Of a DNA stretch of 64,000 bases, positions 9,344 through 21,421 are shown in pieces. The notes beneath the pieces are model-generated. The model was not told the DNA's origin. It was given only the letters and a program-made list of their open reading frames with translations, and searched no databases. The first letter of the stretch is position 1. The number at the start of each line of letters is the position of its first letter. The position numbers and the translations under genes are program-made. Where the stretch lies: positions 243,310 to 307,309 of the forward strand of contig CAJFCJ010000005.1 in NCBI GenBank assembly GCA_904063045.1, given 5' to 3'. The stretch comes from Dimorphilus gyrociliatus (lineage: Eukaryota; Annelida; Polychaeta; Dinophilidae).

Positions 9344-12300
9344 ATGAATCAATTACTTAACATTGTAAGGAAATATTCTCCTCTTTCCAGAATTGATGAT
9401 ACAGGATTTGGTAGACTGCAAAATGATATAAATTGCGTTGTTTTCAACGCTCCAGTCTCTTATCAAGACGTTATTAATCTTATACAATGCTGTAAATATG
9501 AAATTTGTTCTAAGGATGGTTTTACTTCAAATTCCTGCGGAGAACAAGCGTTAAACAGAGTTGTTCTATTTTTAGTTACTGCAATAGCTCAGTATGTTAT
9601 TCGAGTATTATTTTTTATTTTACATATTTGAAATAGTTGTTATTGTTTTTAAAACAGGAATTTTTCAATGAATATTCAATACTTATATGGAATTTATAAA
9701 GAATTATTTGATGTTTATATATATGTATACGAAGGAGATTTTATATCGTCAGGAGTCTATCAAACTCTAAATTTTCTTACAAATAATCCATACCAAGACC
9801 AATACTTGCAGGTATTAATAACATATTAATATTCAATTGGTAATTTATTCATATGTCCTTCTCTTAAAGACTCAATTCAATGAATTTTATATAAGAAAAT
9901 TACTGAAGGCGTTATGCCAACATTTTCAACCAAAAGCACAAGATAGAGCAGTTGGAGAATGGCAGTCGAACTTTTGTAATAATCTCTATCATATTTTCAA
10001 CCTAATGTCGTACGTATAGACACATCTTGTCGTATTATCTCTTTCTTATTCTTAATGTTTACTTTAACAGAAAGGTTGAACTTGAAAAGTGTAAATATGA
10101 CATTACAGAAGCATTATTATATTGGACTGATATAAGTATGGGATGCCCAGAAAATGATCAATCAAAGCAGCTTATCTTTGATTTTTCAACAAATATGATT
10201 GTTTTTTTAGACTGTACTGCTAAATTGATAATTCAATATCCAAATAGCCATTCACTTTATTATGTAAGAATTTAGAAAGATAAAATAGCAATTTTATAAT
10301 AAACAACTACTTTTAGGGTCTAAGCGATGAAGCCTTCGATTCTCTTTTAACAAGGATTCAAAGGATACTACTAACGCCAGATTTTCCTCAAAATTCTAAC
10401 GTAAATAATGCTATGATGCTATTAGTGCAAGATTGTTTGGCAGACTTTGTCCTGTAATAAATAAATAACAGAATTCTTCAGTTATAGTTCAATTTTTCAG
10501 AAAAAGTACAGATAATAAGATATTATGTAAGATTTATGGTTTATATACAAAATTACGTACGTCACCAAAATGGGAAGTACAAAATTTAATAGAAGACATG
10601 GAGGAACCATTCAGTGAAAAGATGAAATCAATTAAAGTAAGTTTAAAAGTGTTGAAATATTAAAAAAAGAAATTATACAAGTTTGAATTGTTTCTTTAGT
10701 TGACAGATTATGGAATGAAAAGTGAATTTGATATATTCCTCGATGAATTAAAATCATTAAATAACACACGAGCAGTAAATGAATTTGTTCAGAGACACGA
10801 GGACAAATTTAAGGAAGAGTATCTTCCGATTTTAAGGTAGTAGTATAGGTTATGAATAATATTCTAACGCCAATTTATCACTCTCTCTTTCTCTCTCTCT
10901 TTAGTAGCAACGTCGACAAATTTAAAGAATATTCATTAAATCTAATTGCAAATCCTTATTCATACATTTGTTGTAGTTTTTTTGAAAAATATGTTGCCAA
11001 GAGTAAATTAGTAAACTTTAAAGAAAATCCACAATTATTAAGTTTTCTATTCGATGAAATGTATAAAGCAAACTGCGGCTATTACCAAGACTCTAAAGAT
11101 GGATTTTGGGCAATTGGTAGAGGCATTCTAGGCGCAATTGAGTAGGTTAATTAATTTTCTAGATTCTTTAACGGAATATTCATAATCAATAATAATTTAT
11201 TATTAGAAAACAAGGCTTACTACAAAAGTTAAAGAAAGATCTATATGAATTTGTTGATAGAATGTACGATCTTCCTTTGCATCCTTATCATTATAGCGTT
11301 TGCTTTATTTCTTATAAACTTGATTGGAAGGTAAAATATAGAAATTATTGTAATAATAATTAATAAATAACCAATAATTAATCTCTTTTAGGGTGAATTC
11401 GATAAACTTGATAGAATTTTGAAAAAGTTAAAAAAACTATTGGAAAGAGATCATAGTCATTTCTATAAAAATGATATAATTGTTCAAGTGACCCAATTCG
11501 TCTTTGAATATTTTCATAATTCAAATGGGTACAATACCGTTTAATTCGTAATATTTTTAGTTTTTCTAATAATTATTTATCTACAGCAAAAATAAAAAGA
11601 TCATTGAATTTACAAGCGATTTTGCAGATCTGTTTAACTATTGTTTTACATTACCTTGGGCGATTGATTTAAAAGATGAGAGGTTGGAAGGTAAACACGT
11701 CGATCTGGAAAAGAGGAGAACGTTAGCTGGACAAATTTTAATACATTTTATGAGAGATATTTACAAAACAGTTAATAAAGAGAAATCTAATTCATTCTTT
11801 ATAAATATTCTCTATATGTTTCATATTTCAGAATAGAGATTTCGATGATTTCATAAAACCGATTGTTGGCACTGTAAAACGGATTAAAAATCAGAATGAT
11901 GATGAAATTTTACAGGTTATTATTCCTTTTCAAAGAATAGAGATATACGTAATTTTAATATAATAGGAACATGCTGCCACATTTTTAAGAAGCATTGCAG
12001 ACAAATTAGACCTTCTCGGCAATGAAGCTGGCGAAGAAATCATCAAGGAATATGTGGAGAGTCGTGATATTAGCCAATTCCGTAAGAGATATATACATAT
12101 AGAGTATATATACATGCTTTATTATTTGTTTACTTTAAAAACAGCCAATATTGTTGATATGTATCCCAATTATTGCGATGCTATCTACAAAAATCTTGAA
12201 ATTTTTGTGGATATTGTAAAGGAAGATGAAGAGCTAAGTACATGGAACATGACTCAATTATTGAATAAGATAGTTCACAATGACTATGCCAAAATTAATA

Positions 12301-14480
12301 ACAATATCTTCAAATATATGATGAGTCTTTTCGATTCGAAATATGGTCCGTCACTTATAGAAGCTTATAGAAAATTAGCTACAGCTCGATTTAGCTACTT
12401 TCAAGACTATCATACTAAAATTATGAACACTGTTAAATCTTACGAATATGGTAGTTCTTACTTACCTCTTTTACCAGACTTATGTCAAACTGAGCAACTA
12501 ACCAAATCTTATACCAAATTGGTCTGGGATAAAATAAAAGTTACTGCTCCAGAATATGTTAATACTGTATTCGCTGCTCTAAGAGAAATTGCTTTACGAA
12601 ATAAAAGTGCTGTTGCTGTTTACAAATCAGATTTGGAAAAGATGAAAGATAATCCTAAGATTCATGACCAAGTTCTTGGAATTTTGGATGTTTTAGAAGG
12701 TAGAACTTTGGAAAAAGTAACAAATGATATTGATGAACAAAGAGAGGACATTGAGAATCTCGATTCCAGAGTCACTGAAAATGAAGAAAAGATTGTTGTT
12801 CTCGATGCCGATGTTAAAGAAACAAAGAAAGATGTTGCTGCTGTAAAATTAGATATGAAGGAAGCAAAGAAACGCCTTGGTCAAATTGAATATACAATGA
12901 AAGGACTCGACGAAAGAGTTGAACAACTAAATCATATGACTCTATCACACGCTCCAGCATGGTCTCGTCATGTTTCAGAGTTAATGAATGTCAAGTCTGA
13001 TAATGATTGGAGACTTCTCTCTATGAAATTGAACTATTCTAATGATGATATTCGAAATTGGGCTACTCAACCAGATCCTTGTCTGTCAATGTTGGACGAA
13101 TGGTTCGCTACACACAAAACTAGAGAAGCTACTTTTGCTATTTTAAATAATTTGAAAGAAATGAACAGACTCGACGCTGCAGAAATTGTGGAAAATGCTT
13201 TAGCTGATGTAAAAAATGTTGTTAAAGATGATAAAGATGAAGAATTTGAAAAACCTGAAATATTCCTCAGCTATCAATGGGGACATCAACAAGAAGCTAA
13301 AATGTTAAAGAAACACCTAGAGATGGCCGGCTTTAAAGCCTGGATGGACATTGGTCAAATGGGTGGAGGCGATAAACTATATGCAAAAATTGATGATGGT
13401 GTAAGATCAGCTAAAGTAATCATTAGCTGTGTAAGTGAGAAATATGCAAAATCAGCCAATTGTTGTAGAGAAGTAAATCTATCAACTAACCTTGGTAAAC
13501 CAATGATTCCTTTACTTATGGAAAAACTCCAATGGCCGCCTGCTGGTCCGATGGGTCCAATTATGTCGGAATATCTATATGTTCAATTCTACAAAAATGG
13601 AGGCATGCAAAAAGGTGATACTGTATTTTGGATGCCTCCTAAATTTCAAGAGCTACTGATGCAAATTCGGTACTATGTTGTTCCTGATATGAAATTAATA
13701 ACTAAAGATTCTCCATATGCTGGATGGATGAATCCACCTGAAGAAATTATAATAATACCAAAGAGAGAGCAAAAGGCTATAGAATCTAAAAAATCAAATA
13801 CTAAAAATGAGGCAGAAGTGATAAGTCCCGATGTTTTCATCTCTTATCAATGGGATAAACAACCTCAAATCAAACGCCTATATAAGAAGTTGAGTGGATT
13901 GGGATATCATTGTTGGCTGGACATAATGCAAATGGGTGGTGGAGATTCACTATTTGATAAAATTGATAAAGGAATCAGAGGTTGTAGAGTTGTTATTTCC
14001 TGTGTCACACCGAAATATGCTTTAAGTGCTAATTGTCGAAGAGAAGTTTCATTATCGGGAGCATTAAATAAACCAATCATACCATTATTATTGGACAATA
14101 TGAAGTGGCCTCCAGAGGGACCAATGTCAATGGTATTTACTCAACTGTTATATATAGGTTTTCACAGGAAGAAAGATGATAAACTATGGGAAGGCGATGA
14201 ATTTAATCAATTGATTTCGAAAATTGATATGAATGCACCTGGTGGCAAAAATGAGCAGCAATCATCTAGCAAAGCAATAAACAATGAAACTGAAAAGAAA
14301 AATACACAGACAAAGAAAACGGATGAAGAGTCTAAGAAAGAAGAGAAAAATGTTGGAGATGAAGCCAAACAGCCTGAACAGTCTCCTCAACCTAAACAAA
14401 GAGATAACTCTGAACCCTCATCTCATAATACTAACAATACCCCTCCGCCTAAAACATCATCGACATGTAATATTCTATAA
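9344..14480 (+). CDS. Death/TIR/TIR protein with C-terminal CaaX box, copy 1
   Basis: Fourteen exons: 9344-9591, 9658-9811, 9870-10009, 10071-10263, 10317-10453, 10501-10636, 10700-10836, 10905-11141, 11207-11330, 11392-11528, 11587-11770, 11832-11915, 11967-12081, 12145-14480. All joins keep phase and give 1,453 residues. Residues 1-860 are helical with no named domain (ARM/HEAT-like is a guess). About 873-938 is a heptad coiled coil, about 944-1030 a Death domain (D-W-R-L-L-S-x-K-L), about 1046-1200 TIR1 and 1236-1376 TIR2. Each TIR has F-(L/I)-S-Y-Q-W, then an R-E-V whose Glu (about 1118 and 1309) aligns with the catalytic Glu of SARM1, then a W-P-P. After a charged linker the protein ends C-N-I-L, a geranylgeranylation-type CaaX. 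Predicted role: membrane-tethered signalling, possibly NAD hydrolysis; enzymatic activity is inference. Confidence 0.9.
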
Positions 14481-15566
14481 CTGTTATTTCATATTTCTTT
14501 AATTCTGTTTAAATGGATTTCTCACAACAACCTCAAATTAAAGTGCAGGGTTAGGTTTGGGACAAATTCAATTTCATTCAGTAAGAAAACGAAAGAAATA
14601 ACTTTATTGAACGTTGGTTTAGGGATAGGGTCGGAATCTATAAAAACGGGATGTATAATATCATAGTTTGATAATCATGTGAATAGGTTGTGAATCGTAA
14701 CTATTTATTAAAATTGATAAAGAAATAAGAGGATTAAAGGTTAAAGAAGAGTTAACATTTTAAAAAGTAGTAAAAAACTATTAGAGCTAATATTTAAAGT
14801 GTTTTGAATAATAAACCTATACAAAAAATTTTATTAAAATATTTTGGAATTGTATTAAACTAGTAATAAAAGAAAGTACTCCACATACCTTTCTTAAATG
14901 ATATGAAAGAAGAAGCCATTATATCAAGTAAAAGGTTGATTAATGTTTAGTTGGAATGAAAATTATCAGTCAATGTTAAATCTTTGATTAAAATCTTCAA
15001 AGATATATGCAAACAGTAGGAAATCAAGTGTTCTTTCTTCAGATAAAGAAATATAAAGAAATTATAAAAATAAATTAGTTTTGTTAGTAGTCTCTATAGT
15101 TGAGGGGAAGTTATATTAAAAATATTCTATTGAAGACGAGCTTGCTTTGAAGCTGTTTGAATACCCATAAAAAAGTTTGATGTCAAGTTTACATATGATC
15201 TAAAAATTCGTATCTTTGTATTTGTAGAATTATATAAGAGATTTCCAACCGCCCCATTCGCTATAAAAGACTTCTTTGTATACAAACTCCCTCGATTTTT
15301 TATGTAATTTTAAGAAATATGTATCATTTCAAGGTGAAAGAAGGTGAAGAATTTTCCCTCCATTTGATATACGCGACACTTAGAGTAAGGAATGTAAAAT
15401 ATGAACATTTTATTCTGAAAATTCAATTTTCTTCTCGTCAATTAACTATTTAAAATATACAAAAAAGATAAAATGCCATTTCAAACAAACACATATACTA
15501 TGGAATTTGCATTTACAGTTTATCTGATATGTCTGTTATTTATGGTAGTCTTTTGTAAACTGTTAA
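14481..15566. other. Convergent intergenic region
   Basis: About 1.1 kb between the 3' ends of the TIR gene (+) and the ITIH-like gene (-). AT-rich with many stops in all frames. I find no exon, RNA gene or clear repeat. Confidence 0.5.
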
Positions 15567-16735
15567 TTAGAAATTCTGCAGATTAACTAGATCTTGAATA
15601 TTCAACAGCCAGCAAAATTGATTATCTTGTTTAATCTCTTTTGCTGTTGTTAATTTCTTATTGACTCTTAAAGTAGTAGTTTTGTCAGTAGATTCGCTAT
15701 TATTTACCATTCGTCTTCCTTGACGTTTGAAAAATTCAAATTGACTTTTACCAACTTGACCAAATAAACCTTCAACATTTTGGTAATCGTTTACAGCAAT
15801 TGAATAAATCTCAATATAGTAATTCAATTTATCGAGTTTTAGTTTTCTAAACGTTATCTGCGGATATCCGCCAGTTGAATTTGGATCAATTAACTTTATC
15901 TTCAAGGTATTATCATAGCAGAAAAGAGAAATTTTTGGCGAGTTCAACTGAAATACCTCTAGACAATCATTCCAGTCAATACTATAATATTTATCAACAA
16001 TTATTGCACGTGGACTTATTTTAATATTCATAAATGTAGAATTAATAAATACATTGCTGATTTTCCCTTGCTTTGAGAGGAGAGCTTGAATAGAGAATTT
16101 CTTTTGACGATCCTGATAAAGTTTTAAATGCCTCTTCTTACAAAATGAACTTAAATAGTAGCAAATATCAGAATATACTCCATGAGAGAAATCATATACA
16201 GTTTGCATAAAGAATGGTCCAACATCGTACTTGGGATTTCGTTTTGCAATCATAACTGATAGAGTTTCTTCAAAGATTCCTTCATTAAAATTACAAGTGA
16301 CTTTAATAGTTTTATTCTCATGGTTTATAACATTTTCATCGAGTAGTATATCAAGTGTAAATATAGCCGATCCAGTTAAAGGAGTTATAATAGCTGACGA
16401 AGCTCCAACTAATGTAAAACATGGATCCAAATAAGCTGAATCAATTCTATAAGAAGAAAGAGAAGAAGATAAAGATAAAGATAAAGATGAAGTATTTAAA
16501 TATTAATATATTTACCGACAAAATAAATCTTTATTTACATATTCAATAACTACATTCAAACTATCTCCAGAATATTTTACTGTTTTTCCATCTATAGATA
16601 TTATTGCCGATTTTGTATTGATTAAAACAAACAGTGTACCTGTATTAATAAACAGCAAATAATAATTATAATATTAGCGGGAACAAATTGTGTATTAAAC
16701 TCACCAAAAATAATTAAAACGGGTGATAATCTCAT
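15567..16735 (-). CDS. Secreted protein resembling the ITI heavy-chain C-terminal domain
   Basis: Three exons on the minus strand: 16705-16735, 16516-16639 and 15567-16446, joined in phase to give 344 residues. The first exon plus the start of the second form a hydrophobic signal peptide (M-R-L-S-P-V-L-I-I-F-G-T-L-F-V-L). The rest has the landmarks of the ITI_HC_C region: an early D-P-C-F strand, a V-x-I-x-x-x-x-I-x-V segment, G-L-F-G-Q, and a late C-W-L-L. In vertebrates this region lies behind VIT and von Willebrand A domains and is cleaved off or used for hyaluronan transfer. Here neither VIT nor vWA is present and the first exon is a proper secretion signal, so it appears to be a free-standing C-terminal module. 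The family call is moderate; secretion is well supported. Confidence 0.6.
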
Positions 16736-17221
16736 TGTATTTATACGCTTTACAAACGAGTTTGAAGAGTGTTTCTTACTGTGTTCTGTCAAGCTTTTAT
16801 CAAGGATATCTAAAGGAAAACGAAAGAGTAGAACACAATAAACGAAAATATTATTTAGCTATTCATTGTCTATTTCGAATTCATCTAGGGCCCATAGAAT
16901 ATCTTTAGGGTGATTGTCGGGCGAAAAAAGGAGTGAGTATAATATGTTTAGATAACATACATTCGAATTTTTCCTTATTTAGATTTCTATAAAGTTGAAA
17001 AGTTTAAGTTGATGGCCTCTATAGTTCTATATTTAACAATTCGATATATTTTATATAAAATAAATATACAATACTTATATAATAGGCCTAATGAATGAAT
17101 AAATTAATTATTTAATCGTTAATTACAAATTCTAGTTTTGGAAGAAAATAAAAAATTGAGATTAATTTTGTAATCTAAAGAGATAAAACGTTATCTAAAA
17201 CATTGGAAAAAGACGAATTTA

Positions 17222-17258
<37 letters not shown>

Positions 17259-19193
17259 AAAATAACTAAACATCCCGTTACCTAGTTATTTATCGGATCA
17301 GACTATTATCCAGAGTTATAAAACAGTAAGGAAAGAATTGCATCCGTGCTACTTCGCTATTGAAATGTCGAGCCAAAATGAATTGATATTATTGGGCACC
17401 TCTCATTGGTTACAAGTTGTGTTGATCTTATCTATAGCGATCTTATTGAATACGGCGTCCGATAGAGAAAAACATCGGCTAGGAAAATATTAAGTTATTA
17501 AAGTATACCTGGACATTTAAGAAGAGAAGTGCTAACTCTATTTATAAAGGAAATATGAATGATAAATATTATTATCTATTGTATTTGAATATAGTTTTAT
17601 AAGAGGTTTTCGCAAGTGTGGTGCTGGTGATCATATTTCCTTTTAGCTAAATTTACTTTAATTCAATTTATTTTAATAGAAAAATACTTTACATGTTTAC
17701 TTTTTCACAGACAAACATCTATTCAAAATTCTTATGAAAATATTTGTTTAAATATTTAAAATAGTTTAGTCTAGGATTGTATGAGAGATATTTAATTTTC
17801 AAGTAATATTTAGTATCTTATACAAGATTTATTAATTATATTACATTTACATCTGCTTATTGAAACAATTGATTGTCGTGATTCTTGTTTCATTTTTTCT
17901 TTTTTCATCTCTTCCTCTTTCTCTTTCTCTCTATCATTTCTATTTTTATCAGCCTACTACAACGTTAATTTTATAAATACACATTCACTTTTACTCTCTA
18001 AAAATACAATTATACTATTCAAACAAGTAAAAAGAGATAAGAAACGAAGCAAAACGTTCCTTTTGTTGCAAATGGGCGTGTGCTCTTTTCTATATTGAAA
18101 TGAAGAAGAGAGCATAGATATCTTACTTTCAAAGTATAAAAGCCAAGAGTTCAAGAAGTAATCCTTTTTACCAAGTGCCAGATATAAATTATACATGTAT
18201 GCTGTGCATATATGTTTGATTTGTAGCTCAGCCTCGCGTCTAAGTGAGATTGAATCACTCTAAAGATATCTATATATATATACTGTATATATATTTAAAT
18301 TACGTTATTACAAACGAGTTTCAATGGTAATTGTATTCTCGAGAAGAGAAAAGTTAATCTTCCTTATATTGTCTGATCTCATACGTTGAATAATTACGAA
18401 ATATAACTACTGTCAGAGGAAGAAAATAAAATAAAATATGGTTATGATATTACAGTACTTCTATTTATGACTAATCGAGTTTTTAGATAGAAACACGACT
18501 CAAGATTTTGGAATGTGTGTATGAATATCAATTCACAGTCGTTAATGTTATGTCTCTCTCTTTTGGCTTTGCAATCTGTCTATACTCACATAATAAAATA
18601 CAATCAATTTATTTTATATTTACTGTTCATGTTATAAAATAAACGTAAAACTTATTCAATTCGGTAGTATAATAACACTTAAGATCATTTCATGTTCTCA
18701 AAGTATATAGACAATACATATTTGAATGTTCTTTCTCTTCGATATTCAAAAAAAGTTAAACACTTGTTGAACAATTGTTCAATGTAAAATTTTCAGATCT
18801 ACTGCAATCGACTTTGTCAAAGTCAGCTTTTGCAGTATTCGTTGTTGGTAATATAGAGAAATATAAATGTGTATTTAGGTAAGACGAGGAGGGTTACAGA
18901 CGGTAGCTACTCAATATTTACAAAGAGCCGAGTTAATATTCTTTATCAAAATGTATTCGAAACAACAATACTGTCCATAAAATATGACAATATTTTACTA
19001 TTGATTTTATTTTTAGTATGGTTTCTTCAATATTAAAGAGAAAAGAATAATTTCAATACTCCATTTTGATTACTACGATATAGTATTGGTTTTTGTTTTT
19101 GTTTTCTTCGTATAAAATCATAGAAGATTGGAACGTTTATCATCCTATTTTGGATAGTTAAACCTTCTAAAAACTAGGTGAATTATATAAAAT
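16736..19193. other. 2.4 kb intergenic region
   Basis: No supported gene. It contains a GA microsatellite at 17225-17256, a CT-rich tract near 17880-17940 and alternating TA runs near 18265-18295. Short open frames, for example 17957-18196 on the minus strand, lack domain similarity, splice partners or paralogues and are not called. Confidence 0.5.
17225..17256. repeat. (GA)n microsatellite
   Basis: Sixteen consecutive GA units in non-coding sequence. Confidence 0.95.
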
Positions 19194-20845
19194 ATGAATT
19201 TTCATAGTTTAAAAGATAAATGCATTGAAATCATAACTGAAAATTTGGAAATAATTTATTGTTTATGCCGATCTAAAAATCTAAAAATTCCTTCAACGAT
19301 ATGCCAACTAATCTACGATTATATCAATGTAAATAACGTTGATTTTACTGATGGAAATATTAATATATTCAATGCTGAAATATCAAAATTATTAAGAATT
19401 CATCTATGCGAGAAGAAATTATTAAAATTAACAAATTTTTCATTTTTGTCGAATCATCAATTTCAAATGGTTCATTTTACAAATATTACTAATTTTCAAT
19501 CAATTATCCCTTGTATAAATCCTAAAAATATCATAGAAATCATTATTGAGAATTGTTATATAGATTTTAATGACTATAAACAATTTTTTATCAATATGAT
19601 ATCATTGAAAAAGTTACACTTATGGGATTTTAATTATGGAAATGATGAGTTTTTAAGTAAGATTTGCGATTTAAATCCTCAATTGGAAGAGTTCTATTCA
19701 TCCGATTGGATTATTAGTGATTATAGTATTGGGAAAAAATTAAAAAACTTACTAGTCTACGTCAATATTACAAAATGGCAACCGAATGAAGAGTTAATAA
19801 TGGTTAAAGATTTTAAATACTTAAAGAAGGTTGACGTATCAATATCCACTAATGAGAATTATGAAAATGAATATAAATGCATTCTAATTCAAGATGATTT
19901 ATGGAAAGATCTAGAAGTCTTTATTATAAATAATTATCATCCTAAATTTAATGAATCAATAAGGTAAAATGTTATTAATACTTTTCAAGGTTAAAAAGAA
20001 AACGGGGGCCATTGGGCTAACTCGTTCAAAATCCCATTTTCATGGTTGATTTCTTTCTAATGTTAACATAATCCTCCCTTTTCTTTTCTTCTATACCAGA
20101 GTTTTCATAAACAATCATAAGAAATTGAGATTTATTGGGTTATTATCGGATAATCCTGTTATCGATAAACGTCCAATAGTATTACGGAATTCAAGCATAA
20201 CCTTAATTTATAATGAATGTTCTCAGGTAAATGTAATAAAATCGTTCAAGATAAATTCATTTAACTTTTCATATTTTGTTTCTTTCTCTGAAGGATGCAG
20301 AATACTTGAATATGAATTATTTATATTCAATAATTGAATATATAGTTAATCATATTAGGGTCTTTTTTTACGATTGTTTATCGAAAGTTGTGGAAGAAAT
20401 GTTGACGAAAGAAATGTCGGATAATACCGATTTAAATCTATTTTATAAGGTAAGTAGAACAAATATGGCGGATAATACGACGAAATATACACATCAACAA
20501 CATTCTAACGTTTAGATCATATTTCGAATAATGGACAACTATCCTCTCGTTGAAAAGGGTAACGAAAGAGAGGATTATACGCTATTCCACTATATGCAAT
20601 GCTTTCTTATATTAGACTTCTTTAGAGAATATAATAGACTAGAATTTTTTAAATATGATTCATATTTCTGCGATCAAGAAAGGAAATTTGACGATTATTC
20701 AAGTAAATGTTGCCGTTATAACGAATGGATGGCTTATCAATTTAAACAGTGTTCATGCTATTATACAGACGGTTCAATTGTCGCTAATCAAAGCGTAAAA
20801 AGATTTCAAAACTTTTACGATAAAAAGATATTTTCATTAATTTAA
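19194..20845 (+). CDS. Zyg11/Zer1-like LRR protein
   Basis: Four exons, 19194-19963, 20100-20226, 20294-20449 and 20516-20845, give 460 residues in phase. The N-terminus (S-L-K-D-K-C-I-E-I-I) followed by an I-P-S-T-I-C-Q-L-I-Y segment resembles the VHL-box region of ZYG11/ZER1 proteins, substrate receptors of CUL2 ubiquitin ligases. A F-L-S-N-H motif, weak LRRs and then helical exons follow. Exon 2 begins with a signature shared by its relatives (F-I-x-N-H-x-K-L-x-F). The same exon order and intron phases occur in the genes at 39181-40864 and 43123-44764. Sequence is very divergent between copies, so the family is fast-evolving. Its stop lies 11 bases from the stop of the minus-strand gene at 20857. 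Ligase function is inference from the family. Confidence 0.7.
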
Positions 20846-20856
20846 AATTGATTTAT

Positions 20857-21390
20857 TTATAATAAACATAGATATTTACTCATAGATTTACCATATTTAA
20901 GAATATCATCTGCATAGTTTTCATTACATTTACGATTTTCTAAATCATTTAGAACGAGATAAAAACTACCATTCTCCGTTCCATCCTTTAATTGAATAAG
21001 GAAAGAAACAATAGATTAAAAAAAACAAAACTATTATTGAATTCTATTTACGTAAATGATATCAGTTTCGGGAGTATCCCTTTTAAAACCTAATTTTAAC
21101 GTATGTATAGTAACCATTGCTTTGGAAATATCACGAAAAATAGTCATTATACTAATAATAGAAAAGTGTTTACAATCTTTCAATAACAGTTTTTTCATAG
21201 TAGAATCAGATTTAAGAAATATTCCATCGTAATTCCAGTTTTGCATAAATTTAAAGTCTAGTTTTTTAAGGGTTTAATAAAAAAAAAGCACAATTCAAAA
21301 CAATTGAATATTATACATTCTCTAAATTCCACAATTTCTTTTTCGATTAATAAATTCGCTCTTTGTTGAATGAAAAATATATTGTTAAAA
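20857..21390 (-). CDS. Small uncharacterised gene, left member of an inverted pair
   Basis: Two exons are clear on the minus strand: one ending at the donor GTAAATAG near 21050 (it contains M-Q-N-W and T-M-K-K-L-L-L-K-D-C), and a last exon ending with TAA at 20857-20859. An upstream exon around 21290-21390 is likely but its join is unclear. The gene is a paralogue of 33060-33618 (+): both have Q-N-W, a K-L-x-(I/L)-K-(K/D) strand, the same phase-0 intron, and a final D-(I/x)-x-x-Y-G near the end. It sits at the mirror position on the other side of the inverted duplication. No known domain is recognised; the Leu-rich strand resembles a single LRR. Confidence 0.45.
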
Positions 21391-21421
21391 GTGTTGAAAT
21401 AACGTTATTAATATGATATTA

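Noticed and set aside
12054-12144. ATG at 12054 as the start of TIR copy 1
   Set aside because: It lies in exon 13 and reads through a 63-base in-frame intron; thirteen upstream exons match copies 2 and 3.
17957-18196. 79-residue minus-strand frame in the large intergenic region
   Set aside because: No domain, no paralogue, no flanking exons; probably chance.
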